Source: Prosopocoilus inquinatus (Eukaryota; Arthropoda; Insecta; Coleoptera; Lucanidae). Taken from it: 64,000 nucleotides of DNA. How positions within the stretch are numbered: position 1 is the first letter of the stretch; the number at the start of each line of letters is the position of its first letter. The position numbers and the translations under genes were made by a program. The notes under the pieces are model-generated. The model made no database searches and was not told the DNA's origin. It was given only the letters and a program-made list of their open reading frames with translations. Shown here piece by piece: positions 22,801-36,700 of the stretch. Where the stretch lies: assembly GCA_036172665.1 (NCBI GenBank), contig CM069875.1:15593806-15657805 (forward strand), in the 5' to 3' direction.

Positions 22801-25800
22801 ATTTGACGTTTCGATGGACTCTAGTAACTCTGATGTGAGATACGAAGTTTTTGGACGCAGCAGGAGCTGGAAATAATTTTAAACGAAACAACACGTATTA
22901 GCGTTGTTCCTGTGATGTATCTAATCGATCCTTACTTATCTAACATGTTATTTGACGTTTGGATGGACTCCAGTATCTCTGATGTGAGATACGATATCTT
23001 CGGACGCAGCATAAGCTGGAAATAGTTTTAAACGAAACAACACGTATTAGCGTTGTTCCTGTACTGTATCTAATCGATCCTTACTCATCTATCATGTTAT
23101 TTGGCGTTTCGATGGACTCCAGTAGCTCTGATGTGAGATACGACGTTTTCGGACGAAGCAGAAGCTGGAAATAGTTTTAAACGAAACAATACGCATTAGC
23201 GTTGTTCCTGTGATGTATCTAATCGATCCTTACTTATCTATCATGTTATTTGGCGTTTCGATGGACTCCAGTAACTTTGATGTTAGATACGAAGTTCTCG
23301 GACGCAGCTGAAGCTGGAAATAGTTTTAAATGAAACAACACGTATTAGCGTTGTTCCTGTGATGTATCTAATCGATCCTTACTCATCTATCATGTTATTT
23401 GGCGTTTCGATGGACTCCAGTAGCTCTGATGTGAGATACGAGGTTTTCGGACGCAGCAGAAGCTGGAAATAGTTTTAAATGAAAGAACACGCATTAGCGT
23501 TGTTCCTGTGATGTATCTAATCGATCCTTACTCATCTATCATGTTATTTGACGTTTCGATGGACTCTAGTAACTCTGATGTGAGATACGAAGTTTTTGGA
23601 CGCAGCAGGAGCTGGAAATAGTTTTAAACGAAACAACACGTATTAGCGTTGTTCCTGTGATGTATCTAATCGATCCTTATTCATCTATCATGTTATTTGA
23701 CGTTTGGATGGACTCCAGTATCTCTGATGTGAGATACGATATCTTCGGACGCAGCATAAGCTGGAAATAGTTTTAAACGAAACAACACGCATTAGCGTTG
23801 TTCCTGTGATGTATCTAATCGATCCTTACTTATCTAACATGTTATTTGACGTTTCGATGGACTCAAGTAACTCTGATGTGAGATACGATGTTTTCGGACG
23901 CAGCAGAAGCTGGAAATAGTTTTAAACGAAACAACACGTATTAGCGTTGTTCCTGTGATGTATCTAATCGATCCTTACTCATCTATCATGTTATTTGGCG
24001 TTTCGATGGACTCCAGTAACTTTGATGTGAGATACGAAGTTCTCGGACGCAGCTGAAGCTGGAAATAGTTTTAAAGGAAACAACACGTACTAGCGTTGTT
24101 CCTGTGATGTACCTAATCGATCCTTACTCATCTATCATGTTATTTGGCGTTTCGATGGACTCCAGTAGCTCTGATGTGAGATACGACGTTTTCGGACGCA
24201 GCAGAAGCTGGAAATAGTTTTAAACGAAACAACACGCATTAGCGTTGTTCCTGTGATGTATCTAAACGATCCTTACTTATCTAACATGTTATTTGACGTT
24301 TGGATGGACTCCAGTAAGTCTGATGTGAGATACAAAGTTTTTGGACGCAGCAGGAGCTGGAAATAGTTTTAAACGAAACAACACGTATTAGCGTTGTTCC
24401 TGTGATGTATCTAATCGATCCTTACTCATCTATCATGTTATTTGGCGTTTCGATGGACTCCAGTAACTTTGATGTGAGATACGAAGTTCTCGGACGCAGC
24501 TGAAGCTGGAAATAGTTTTAAAGGAAACAACACGTATTATCGTTGTTCCTGTGATGTATCTAATCGATCCTTACTCATCTATCATGTTATTTGGCGTTTC
24601 GATGGACTCCAGTAACTCTGATGTGAGATACGACGTTTTCGGACGCAGCAGAAGCTGGAAATAGTTTTAAAGGAAACAACACGCATTAGCGTTGTTCCTG
24701 TGATGTATCTAATCGATCCTTACTCATCTATCATGTTATTTGACGTTTGAATGGACTCCAGTAACTCTCATGTGAGATACAAAGTTCTCGGACGCAGCAG
24801 AAGCTGGAAATAGTTTTGAACGAAACAACACGTATTCGTCTTGTTCCTGTGATGTATCTAATCGATCCTTACTTATCTATCATGTTATTTGACGTTTGGA
24901 TTGACTCCAGTATCTCTGATGTGAGATACGAAATTTTCGGACGCAGCAGAAGCTGGAAATAGTTTTAAACGAAACAACACGCATTAGCGTTGTTCCTGAG
25001 CTGTATCTAATCGATCCTTACTCATCTATCATGTTATTTGACGTTTGGATGGACTCCAGTATCTCTGATGTGAGATACGAAATTTTCGGACGCAGCAGGA
25101 GCTAGAAATAGTTTTAAACGAAACAACACGTATTAGCGTTGTTCCTGTGATGTATCTAATCGATCCTTACTCATCTATCATGTTATTTGACGTTTGGATG
25201 GACTCCAGTATCTCAGATGTGAGATACGAAATTTTCGGACGCAGCAGAAGCTGGAAATAGTTTTAAACGAAACAACACGTATTAGCGTTGTTCCTGAGCT
25301 GTATCTAATCGATCCTTACTCATCTATCATGTTATTTGACGTTTGGATGGACTCCAGTATCTCAGATGTGTGATACAAAGTTTTTGGACGCAGCAGGAGC
25401 TGGAAATAGTTTTAAACGAAACAACACGTGTTAGCGTTGTTCCTGAGCTGTATCTAATCGATCCTTACTCACTTATCATGTTATTTGGCGTTTCGATGGA
25501 CTCCAGTAACTCTCATGTGAGATACAAAGTTCTCGGACGCAGCAGAAGCTGGAAATAGTTTTAAACGAAACAACACGCATTAGCGTTGTTCCTGTGATGT
25601 ATCTAATCGATACTTCCTCATCTATCATGTTATTTGACGTTTCGATGGACTCCAGTAACTCTAATATGAGAAACGAAATTTTCGGACGCAGCAGAAGCTG
25701 GAAATAGTTTTAAACGAAACAACACATATTAGCGTTGTTCCTGTGATGTAACTAATCGATCCTTACTTAGCTACTATGTTATTTGACGTTTCGATAGACT

Positions 25801-26598
25801 CCAGTAACTCTAATGTGAGATACGAAATTTTCGGACGCAGCAGCAGCTGGAAATAGTTCTAAATGAAACAACACATATTAGCGTTGTTCCTGTGATGTAA
25901 CTAATCGATCCTTACTCACCTATCATGTTATTTGACGTTTGGACGGACTCCAGTAACTCTGATGAGAGATACAAAGTTCTCGGACGCAGTAGAAGCTGGA
26001 AATAGTTTTCAACGAAACAACACGTATTAGCGTTGTTCCTGTGATGTATCTAAACGATCCTTACTTATCTAACATGTTATTCGACGTTTGGATGGACTCC
26101 AGAAAGTCAGATGTGAGATACAAAGTTTTTGGACGCAGCAGGAGCTGGAAATAGTTTTAAACGAAACAACACGTATTAGCGTTGTTCCTGTACTGTATCT
26201 AATCGATCCTTACTCATCTATCATGTTATTTGGCGTTTCGATGGACTCCAGTAGCTCTGATGTGAGATACGACGTTTTCGGACGAAGCAGAAGCTGGAAA
26301 TAGTTTTAAACGAAACAATACGCATTAGCGTTGTTCCTGTGATGTATCTAATCGATCCTTACTTATCTATCATGTTATTTGGCGTTTCGATGGACTCCAG
26401 TAACTTTGATGTGAGATACGAAGTTCTCGGACGCAGCTGAAGCTGGAAATAGTTTTAAATGAAACAACACGTATTAGCGTTGTTCCTGTGATGTATCTAA
26501 TCGATCCTTACTCATCTATCATGTTATTTGGCGTTTCGATGGACTCCAGTAGCTCTGATGTGAGATACGAGGTTTTCGGACGCAGCAGAAGCTGGAAA
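19894..26598. repeat. 45-monomer HOR, copy 2 (6,705 bp)
   Basis: Second copy of the 45-monomer unit with the same 8+10+6+21 internal layout. It differs from copy 1 by scattered private changes that I noticed: CCTATGATG near 20825, CTAATATGAG near 25668, AGTTCTAAATG near 25856 and TATTCGACG near 26079, plus one replaced tract in the monomer 25258-25406. A third copy starts at 26599 but departs from the pattern near 26802, where CCTTATTCATC replaces the expected GATACTTACTC. Confidence 0.93.
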
Positions 26599-29578
26599 TA
26601 GTTTTAAATGAAAGAACACGCATTAGCGTTGTTCCTGTGATGTATCTAATCGATCCTTACTCATCTATCATGTTATTTGACGTTTCGATGGACTCTAGTA
26701 ACTCTGATGTGAGATACGAAGTTTTTGGACGCAGCAGGAGCTGGAAATAGTTTTAAACGAAACAACACGTATTAGCGTTGTTCCTGTGATGTATCTAATC
26801 GATCCTTATTCATCTATCATGTTATTTGACGTTTGGATGGACTCCAGTATCTCTGATGTGAGATACGATATCTTCGGACGCAGCATAAGCTGGAAATAGT
26901 TTTAAACGAAACAACACGCATTAGCGTTGTTCCTGTGATCTATCTAAACGATCCTTACTTATCTAACATGTTATTTGACGTTTCGATGGACTCAAGTAAC
27001 TCTGATGTGAGATACGATGTTTTCGGACGCAGCAGAAGCTGGAAATAGTTTTAAACGAAACAACACGCATTAGCGATGTTCCTGTGATGTACCTAATCGA
27101 TCCTTACTCATCTATCATGTTATTTTACGTTTGGATGGACTCCAGTAACTCTGATGTGAGATACAAAGTTTTTGGACGCAGCAGGAGCTGGAAATAGTTT
27201 TAAACGAAACAACACGTATTAGCGTTGTTCCTGTGATGTATCTAATCGATCCTTACTCATCTATCATGTTATTTGGCGTTTCGATGGACTCCAGTAACTT
27301 TGATGTGAGATACGAAGTTCTCGGACGCAGCTGAAGCTGGAAATAGTTTTAAAGGAAACAACACGTACTAGCGTTGTTCCTGTGATGTATCTAATCGATC
27401 CTTACTCATCTATCATGTTATTTGACGTTTGAATGGACTCCAGTAACTCTCATGTGAGATACAAAGTTCTCGGACGCAGCAGAAGCTGGAAATAGTTTTG
27501 AACGAACCAACACGTATTCGTCTTGTTCCTGTGATGTATCTAATCGATCCTTACTTATCTATCATGTTATTTGACGTTTGGATGGACTCCAGTATCTCTG
27601 ATGTGAGATACGAAATTTTCGGACGCAGCAGAAGCTGGAAATAGTTTTAAACGAAACAACACGCATTAGCGTTGTTCCTGTGATGTATCTAAACGATCCT
27701 TACTTATCTAACATGTTATTTGACGTTTGGATGGACTCCAGTAAGTCTGATGTGAGATACAAAGTTTTTGGACGCAGCAGGAGCTGGAAATAGTTTTAAA
27801 CGAAACAACACGTATTAGCGTTGTTCCTGTGATGTATCTAATCGATCCTTACTCATCTATCATGTTATTTGGCGTTTCGATGGACTCCAGTAACTTTGAT
27901 GTGAGATACGAAGTTCTCGGACGCAGCTGAAGCTGGAAATAGTTTTAAAGGAAACAACACGTACTAGCGTTGTTCCTGTGATGTATCTAATCGATCCTTA
28001 CTCATCTATCATGTTATTTGGCGTTTCGATGTACTCCAGTAGCTCTGATGTGAGATACGACGTTTTCGGACGCAGCAGAAGCTGGAAATAGTTTTAAAGG
28101 AAACAACATGTACTAGCGTTGTTCCTGTGATGTATCTAATCGATCCTTACTCATCTATCAATTTATTTGGCGTTTCGATGGACTCCAGTAGCTCTGATGT
28201 GAGATACGACGTTTTCGGACGCAGCAGAAGCTGGAAATAGTTTTAAACGAAACAACACGTATTAGCGTTGTTCCTGTGATGTATCTAATCGATCCTTACT
28301 CATCTATCATGTTATTTGGCGTTTCGATGGACTCCAGTAGCTCTGATGTGAGATACGACGTTTTCGGACGAAGCAGAAGCTGGAAATAGTTTTAAACGAA
28401 ACAACACGCATTAGCGTTGTTCCTGTGATGTATCTAAACGATCCTTACTCATCTATCATGTTATTTGACGTTTGGATGGACTCCAGTAACTCTGATGTGA
28501 GATACAAAGTTTTTGGACGCAGCAGAAGCTGGAAATAGTTTAGAACGAAAAAACACGTATTAGCGTTGTTCCTGTGATGTATCTAATTGATCCTTACTTA
28601 GCTACTATGTTATTTGACGTTTCGATAGACTCCAGTAACTCTAATGTGAGATACGAAATTTTCGGACGCAGCAGCAGCTGGAAATAGTTTTAAACGAAAC
28701 AACACGTATTAGCGTTGTACCTGTGATGTATCTAATCGATCCTTACTCATCTATCATGTTATTTGACGTTTGGATGGACTCCAGTATCTCTGATGTGAGA
28801 TACGAAATTTTCGGACGCAGCAGGAGCTAGAAATAGTTTTAAACGAAACAACACGTATTAGCGTTGTTCCTGTGATGTATCTAATCGATCCTTACTCATC
28901 TATCATGTCATTTGACGTTTGGATGGACTCCAGTATCTCTGATGTGAGATACGAAATTTTCGGACGCAGCAGAAGCTGGAAATAGTTTTAAACGAAACAA
29001 CACGCATTAGCGTTGTTCCTGTGATGTATCTAAACAATCCTTACTTATCTAACATGTTATTTGACGTTTGGATGGACTCCAGTAAGTCTGATGTGTGATA
29101 CAAAGTTTTTGGACGCAGCAGGAGCTGGAAATAGTTTTAAACGAAACAACACGTATTAGCGTTGTTCCTGAGCTGTATCTAATCGATCCTTACTCATTTA
29201 TCATGTTATTTGGCGTTTCGATGGACTCCAGTAACTCTCATGTGAGATACAAAGTTCTCGGACGCAGCAGAAGCTGGAAATAGTTTTAAACGAAACAACA
29301 CGCATTAGCGTTGTTCCTGTGATGTATCTAATCGATACTTACTCATCTATCATGTTATTTGACGTTTCGGTGGACTCCAGTAACTCTAATGTGAGAAACG
29401 AAATTTTCGGACGCAGCAGAAGCTGGAAATAGTTTTAAACGAAACAACACATATTAGCGTTGTTCCTGTGATGTAACTAATCGATCCTTACTTAGCTACT
29501 ATGTTATTTGACGTTTCGATAGACTCCAGTAACTCTAATGTGAGATACGAAATTTTCGGACGCAGCAGCAGCTGGAAA
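24513..29578. repeat. 34-monomer segment, partner of 33751-38667
   Basis: This segment aligns with 33751-38667 at an offset of 9,238 bp (62 monomers) until about 28.8 kb and then 9,089 bp (61 monomers). Shared markers include TATTCGTCTTG near 24835 and 34066, GTGATCTATCTAAACG at 26935 and 36173, GCGATGTTCC near 27073 and 36311, ATCAATTTATTTGG near 28157 and 37395, and TAGTTTAGAACG at 28536 and 37774. The first part overlaps the end of 45-mer copy 2, so the larger unit was assembled from older HOR pieces. Confidence 0.88.
25258..25406. repeat. Monomer with a replaced internal tract (conversion-like)
   Basis: Copies 1 and 2 upstream (ending at 11968 and 18673) have GCATT, GTGATG, TAAACAATCC, TTATCTAAC and AGTAAGTCTG before TGTGTGATAC. 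Here the same monomer has GTATT, GAGCTG, TAATCGATCC, TCATCTATC and AGTATCTCAG, yet keeps TGTGTGATAC and exact 149-bp length. The AGTATCTCAG variant is that of the monomer immediately upstream (near 25208). A replaced tract of roughly 90 bp without length change fits gene conversion or a double exchange. Confidence 0.75.
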
Positions 29579-31366
29579 TAGTTTTAAACGAAACAACACA
29601 TATTAGCGTTGTTCCTGTGATGTAACTAATCGATCCTTACTCACCTATCATGTTATTTGACGTTTGGACGGACTCCAGTAACTCTGATGAGAGATACAAA
29701 GTTCTCGGACGCAGTAGAAGCTGGAAATAGTTTTCAACGAAACAACACGTATTAGCGTTGTTCCTGTGATGTATCTAAACGATCCTTACTTATCTAACAT
29801 GTTATTTGACGTTTGGATGGACTCCAGTAAGTCAGATGTGAGATACAAAGTTTTTGGACGCAGCAGGAGCTGGAAATAGTTTTAAACGAAACAACACGTA
29901 TTAGCGTTGTTCCTGTACTGTATCTAATCGATCCTTACTCATCTATCATGTTATTTGGCGTTTCGATGGACTCCAGTAGCTCTGATGTGAGATACGACGT
30001 TTTCGGACGAAGCAGAAGCTGGAAATAGTTTTAAACGAAACAATACGCATTAGCGTTGTTCCTGTGATGTATCTAATCGATCCTTACTTATCTATCATGT
30101 TATTTGGCGTTTCGATGGACTCCAGTAACTTTGATGTTAGATACGAAGTTCTCGGACGCAGCTGAAGCTGGAAATAGTTTTAAATGAAACAACACGTATT
30201 AGCGTTGTTCCTGTGATGTATCTAATCGATCCTTACTCATCTATCATGTTATTTGGCGTTTCGATGGACTCCAGTAGCTCTGATGTGAGATACGAGGTTT
30301 TCGGACGCAGCAGAAGCTGGAAATAGTTTTAAATGAAAGAACACGCATTAGCGTTGTTCCTGTGATGTATCTAATCGATCCTTACTCATCTATCATGTTA
30401 TTTGACGTTTCGATGGACTCTAGTAACTCTGATGTGAGATACGAAGTTTTTGGACGCAGCAGGAGCTGGAAATAGTTTTAAACGAAACAACACGTATTAG
30501 CGTTGTTCCTGTGATGTATCTAATCGATCCTTATTCATCTATCATGTTATTTGACGTTTGGATGGACTCCAGTATCTCTGATGTGAGATACGATATCTTC
30601 GGACGCAGCATAAGCTGGAAATAGTTTTAAACGAAACAACACATATTAGCGTTGTTCCTGTGATGTAACTAATCGATCCTTACTTAGCTACTATGTTATT
30701 TGACGTTTCGATAGACTCCAGTAACTCTAATGTGAGATACGAAATTTTCGGACGCAGCAGCAGCTGGAAATAGTTTTAAACGAAACAACACATATTAGCG
30801 TTGTTCCTGTGATGTAACTAATCGATCCTTACTCACCTATCATGTTATTTGACGTTTGGACGGACTCCAGTAACTCTGATGAGAGATACAAAGTTCTCGG
30901 ACGCAGTAGAAGCTGGAAATAGTTTTCAACGAAACAACACGTATTAGCGTTGTTCCTGTGATGTATCTAAACGATCCTTACTTATCTAACATGTTATTTG
31001 ACGTTTGGATGGACTCCAGTAAGTCAGATGTGAGATACAAAGTTTTTGGACGCAGCAGGAGCTGGAAATAGTTTTAAACGAAACAACACGCATTAGCGTT
31101 GTTCCTGTGATGTATCTAATCGATCCTTACTTATCTAACATGTTATTTGACGTTTCGATGGACTCAAGTAACTCTGATGTGAGATACGATGTTTTCGGAC
31201 GCAGCAGAAGCTGGAAATAGTTTTAAACGAAACAACACGTATTAGCGTTGTTCCTGTGATGTATCTAATCGATCCTTACTCATCTATCATGTTATTTGGC
31301 GTTTCGATGGACTCCAGTAACTTTGATGTGAGATACGAAGTTCTCGGACGCAGCTGAAGCTGGAAA
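29579..31366. repeat. 12-monomer block absent from the partner segment
   Basis: Twelve monomers (1,788 bp) lie here. They include most of a core cassette ending at the GAAAGAACAC marker at 30335 and then a second start of the cassette (ACATATT subtype near 29451 and 30643, eight monomers apart). In the partner, the sequence before 38667 is joined directly to the equivalent of 31367. Either this block was lost there or gained here; the join at 38668 looks like the derived state because its first monomer is chimeric. Confidence 0.8.
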
Positions 31367-31813
31367 TAGTTTTAAAGGAAACAACACGTACTAGCGTTGT
31401 TCCTGTGATGTATCTAATCGATCCTTACTCATCTATCATGTTATTTGGCGTTTCGATGGACTCCAGTAGCTCTGATGTGAGATACGACGTTTTCGGACGC
31501 AGCAGAAGCTGGAAATAGTTTTAAACGAAACAACACGCATTAGCGTTGTTCCTGTGATGTATCTAAACGATCCTTACTTATCTAACATGTTATTTGACGT
31601 TTGGATGGACTCCAGTAAGTCTGATGTGAGATACAAAGTTTTTGGACGCAGCAGGAGCTGGAAATAGTTTTAAACGAAACAACACGTATTAGCGTTGTTC
31701 CTGTGATGTATCTAATCGATCCTTACTCATCTATCATGTTATTTGGCGTTTCGATGGACTCCAGTAACTTTGATGTGAGATACGAAGTTCTCGGACGCAG
31801 CTGAAGCTGGAAA

Positions 31814-33750
31814 TAGTTTTAAAGGAAACAACACGTATTAGCGTTGTTCCTGTGATGTATCTAATCGATCCTTACTCATCTATCATGTTATTTGGCGTTT
31901 CGATGGACTCCAGTAACTCTGATGTGAGATACGACGTTTTCGGACGCAGCAGAAGCTAGAAATAGTTTTAAATGAAACAACACGCATTAGCGTTGTTCCT
32001 GTGATGTATCTAATCGATCCTTACTCATCTATCATGTTATTTGACGTTTGAATGGACTCCAGTAACTCTCATGTGAGATACAAAGTTCTCGGACGCAGCA
32101 GAAGCTGGAAATAGTTTTGAACGAAACAACACGTATTCGTCTTGTTCCTGTGATGTATCTAATCGATCCTTACTTATCTATCATGTTATTTGACGTTTGG
32201 ATGGACTCCAGTATCTCTGATGTGAGATACGAAATTTTCGGACGCAGCAGAAGCTGGAAATAGTTTTAAACGAAACAACACGCATTAGCGTTGTTCCTGA
32301 GCTGTATCTAATCGATCCTTACTCATCTATCATGTTATTTGACGTTTGGATGGACTCCAGTATCTCTGATGTGAGATACGAAATTTTCGGACGCAGCAGG
32401 AGCTAGAAATAGTTTTAAACGAAACAACACGTGTTAGCGTTGTTCCTGAGCTGTATCTAATCGATCCTTACTCATTTATCATGTTATTTGGCGTTTCGAT
32501 AGACTCCAGTAACTCTCATGTGAGATACAAAGTTCTCGGACGCAGCAGAAGCTGGAAATAGTTTTAAACGAAACAACACGCATTAGCGTTGTTCCTGTGA
32601 TGTATCTAATCGATACTTACTCATCTATCATGTTATTTGACGTTTCGATGGACTCCAGTAACTCTAATGTGAGAAACGAAATTTTCGGACGCAGCAGAAG
32701 CTGGAAATTGTTTTAAACGAAACAACACATATTAGCGTTGTTCCTGTGATGTAACTAATCGATCCTTACTTAGCTACTATGTTATTTGACGTTTCGATAG
32801 ACTCCAGTAACTGTAATGTGAGATACGAAATTTTCGGACGCAGCAGCAGCTGGAAATAGTTTTAAATGAAACAACACATATTAGCGTTGTTCCTGTGATG
32901 TAACTAATCGATCCTTACTCACCTATCATGTTATTTGACGTTTGGACGGACTCCAGTAACTCTGATGAGAGATACAAAGTTCTCGGACGCAGTAGAAGCT
33001 GGAAATAGTTTTCAACGAAACAACACGTATTAGCGTTGTTCCTGTGATGTATCTAAACGATCCTTACTTATCTAACATGTTATTTGACGTTTGGATGGAC
33101 TCCAGAAAGTCAGATGTGAGATACAAAGTTTTTGGACGCAGCAGGAGCTGGAAATAGTTTTAAACGAAACAACACGTATTAGCGTTGTTCCTGTACTGTA
33201 TATAATCGATCCTTACTCATCTATCATGTTATTTGGCGTTTCGATGGACTCCAGTAGCTCTGATGTGAGATACGACGTTTTCGGACGAAGCAGAAGCTGG
33301 AAATAGTTTTAAACGAAACAATACGCATTAGCGTTGTTCCTGTGATGTATCTAATCGATCCTTACTTATCTATCATGTTATTTGGCGTTTCGATGGACTC
33401 CAGTAACTTTGATGTGAGATACGAAGTTCTCGGACGCAGCTGAAGCTGGAAATAGTTTTAAATGAAACAACACGTATTAGCGTTGTTCCTGTGATGTATC
33501 TAATCGATCCTTACTCATCTATCATGTTATTTGGCGTTTCGATGGACTCCAGTAGCTCTGATGTGAGATACGAGGTTTTCGGACGCAGCAGAAGCTGGAA
33601 ATAGTTTTAAATGAAAGAACACGCATTAGCGTTGTTCCTGTGATGTATCTAATCGATCCTTACTCATCTATCATGTTATTTGGCGTTTCGATGGACTCCA
33701 GTAACTTTGATGTGAGATACGAAGTTCTCGGACGCAGCTGAAGCTGGAAA
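31814..33750. repeat. 13-monomer unit, short copy of a tandem pair
   Basis: This unit aligns with the next 2,235-bp unit (33751-35985) but lacks two monomers. The missing pair would lie after 32410, where GAGCTAGAAATAG leads directly into ACACGTGTTAGCG; in the longer copy two monomers separate these markers. The last monomer (33602-33750) is chimeric: its left end has GAAAGAACACGC and its right end has CTTTGATG with CAGCTGAAG, as expected at a tandem-duplication junction. Confidence 0.83.
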
Positions 33751-36700
33751 TAGTTTTAAAGGAAACAACACGTATTAGCGTTGTTCCTGTGATGTATCTA
33801 ATCGATCCTTACTCATCTATCATGTTATTTGGCGTTTCGATGGACTCCAGTAACTCTGATGTGAGATACGACGTTTTCGGACGCAGCAGAAGCTAGAAAT
33901 AGTTTTAAATGAAACAACACGCATTAGCGTTGTTCCTGTGATGTATCTAATCGATCCTTACTCATCTATCATGTTATTTGACGTTTGAATGGACTCCAGT
34001 AACTCTCATGTGAGATACAAAGTTCTCGGACGCAGCAGAAGCTGGAAATAGTTTTGAACGAAACAACACGTATTCGTCTTGTTCCTGTGATGTATCTAAT
34101 CGATCCTTACTTATCTATCATGTTATTTGACGTTTGGATGGACTCCAGTATCTCTGATGTGAGATACGAAATTTTCGGACGCAGCAGAAGCTGGAAATAG
34201 TTTTAAACGAAACAACACGCATTAGCGTTGTTCCTGAGCTGTATCTAATCGATCCTTACTCATCTATCATGTTATTTGACGTTTGGATGGACTCCAGTAT
34301 CTCTGATGTGAGATACGAAATTTTCGGACGCAGCAGGAGCTAGAAATAGTTTTAAACGAAACAACACGTATTAGCGTTGTTCCTGTGATGTATCTAATCG
34401 ATCCTTACTCATCTATCATGTTATTTGACGTTTGGATGGACTCCAGTATCTCAGATGTGAGATACGAAATTTTCGGACGCAGCAGAAGCTGGAAATAGTT
34501 TTAAACGAAACAACACGCATTAGCGTTGTTCCTGTGATGTATCTAAACAATCCTTACTTATCTAACATGTTATTTGACGTTTGGATGGACTCCAGTAAGT
34601 CTGATGTGTGATACAAAGTTTTTGGACGCAGCAGGAGCTGGAAATAGTTTTAAACGAAACAACACGTGTTAGCGTTGTTCCTGAGCTGTATCTAATCGAT
34701 CCTTACTCATTTATCATGTTATTTGGCGTTTCGATGGACTCCAGTAACTCTCATGTGAGATACAAAGTTCTCGGACGCAGCAGAAGCTGGAAATAGTTTT
34801 AAACGAAACAACACGCATTAGCGTTGTTCCTGTGATGTATCTAATCGATACTTACTCATCTATCATGTTATTTGACGTTTCGATGGACTCCAGTAACTCT
34901 AATGTGAGAAACGAAATTTTCGGACGCAGCAGAAGCTGGAAATAGTTTTAAACGAAACAACACATATTAGCGTTGTTCCTGTGATGTAACTAATCGATCC
35001 TTACTTAGCTACTATGTTATTTGACGTTTCGATAGACTCCAGTAACTGTAATGTGAGATACGAAATTTTCGGACGCAGCAGCAGCTGGAAATAGTTTTAA
35101 ATGAAACAACACATATTAGCGTTGTTCCTGTGATGTAACTAATCGATCCTTACTCACCTATCATGTTATTTGACGTTTGGACGGACTCCAGTAACTCTGA
35201 TGAGAGATACAAAGTTCTCGGACGCAGTAGAAGCTGGAAATAGTTTTCAACGAAACAACACGTATTAGCGTTGTTCCTGTGATGTATCTAAACGATCCTT
35301 ACTTATCTAACATGTTATTTGACGTTTGGATGGACTCCAGAAAGTCAGATGTGAGATACAAAGTTTTTGGACGCAGCAGGAGCTGGAAATAGTTTTAAAC
35401 GAAACAACACGTATTAGCGTTGTTCCTGTACTGTATATAATCGATCCTTACTCATCTATCATGTTATTTGGCGTTTCGATGGACTCCAGTAGCTCTGATG
35501 TGAGATACGACGTTTTCGGACGAAGCAGAAGCTGGAAATAGTTTTAAACGAAACAATACGCATTAGCGTTGTTCCTGTGATGTATCTAATCGATCCTTAC
35601 TTATCTATCATGTTATTTGGCGTTTCGATGGACTCCAGTAACTTTGATGTGAGATACGAAGTTCTCGGACGCAGCTGAAGCTGGAAATAGTTTTAAATGA
35701 AACAACACGTATTAGCGTTGTTCCTGTGATGTATCTAATCGATCCTTACTCATCTATCATGTTATTTGGCGTTTCGATGGACTCCAGTAGCTCTGATGTG
35801 AGATACGAGGTTTTCGGACGCAGCAGAAGCTGGAAATAGTTTTAAATGAAAGAACACGCATTAGCGTTATTCCTGTGATGTATCTGATCGATCCTTACTC
35901 ATCTATCATGTTATTTGACGTTTCGATGGACTCTAGTAACTCTGATGTGAGATACGAAGTTTTTGGACGCAGCAGGAGCTGGAAATAGTTTTAAACGAAA
36001 CAACACGTATTAGCGTTGTTCCTGTGATGTATCTAATCGATCCTTATTCATCTATCATGTTATTTGACGTTTGGATGGACTCCAGTATCTCTGATGTGAG
36101 ATACGATATCTTCGGACGCAGCATAAGCTGGAAATAGTTTTAAACGAAACAACACGCATTAGCGTTGTTCCTGTGATCTATCTAAACGATCCTTACTTAT
36201 CTAACATGTTATTTGACGTTTCGATGGACTCAAGTAACTCTGATGTGAGATACGATGTTTTCGGACGCAGCAGAAGCTGGAAATAGTTTTAAACGAAACA
36301 ACACGCATTAGCGATGTTCCTGTGATGTACCTAATCGATCCTTACTCATCTATCATGTTATTTTACGTTTGGATGGACTCCAGTAACTCTGATGTGAGAT
36401 ACAAAGTTTTTGGACGCAGCAGGAGCTGGAAATAGTTTTAAACGAAACAACACGTATTAGCGTTGTTCCTGTGATGTATCTAATCGATCCTTACTCATCT
36501 ATCATGTTATTTGGCGTTTCGATGGACTCCAGTAACTTTGATGTGAGATACGAAGTTCTCGGACGCAGCTGAAGCTGGAAATAGTTTTAAAGGAAACAAC
36601 ACGTACTAGCGTTGTTCCTGTGATGTATCTAATCGATCCTTACTCATCTATCATGTTATTTGACGTTTGAATGGACTCCAGTAACTCTCATGTGAGATAC

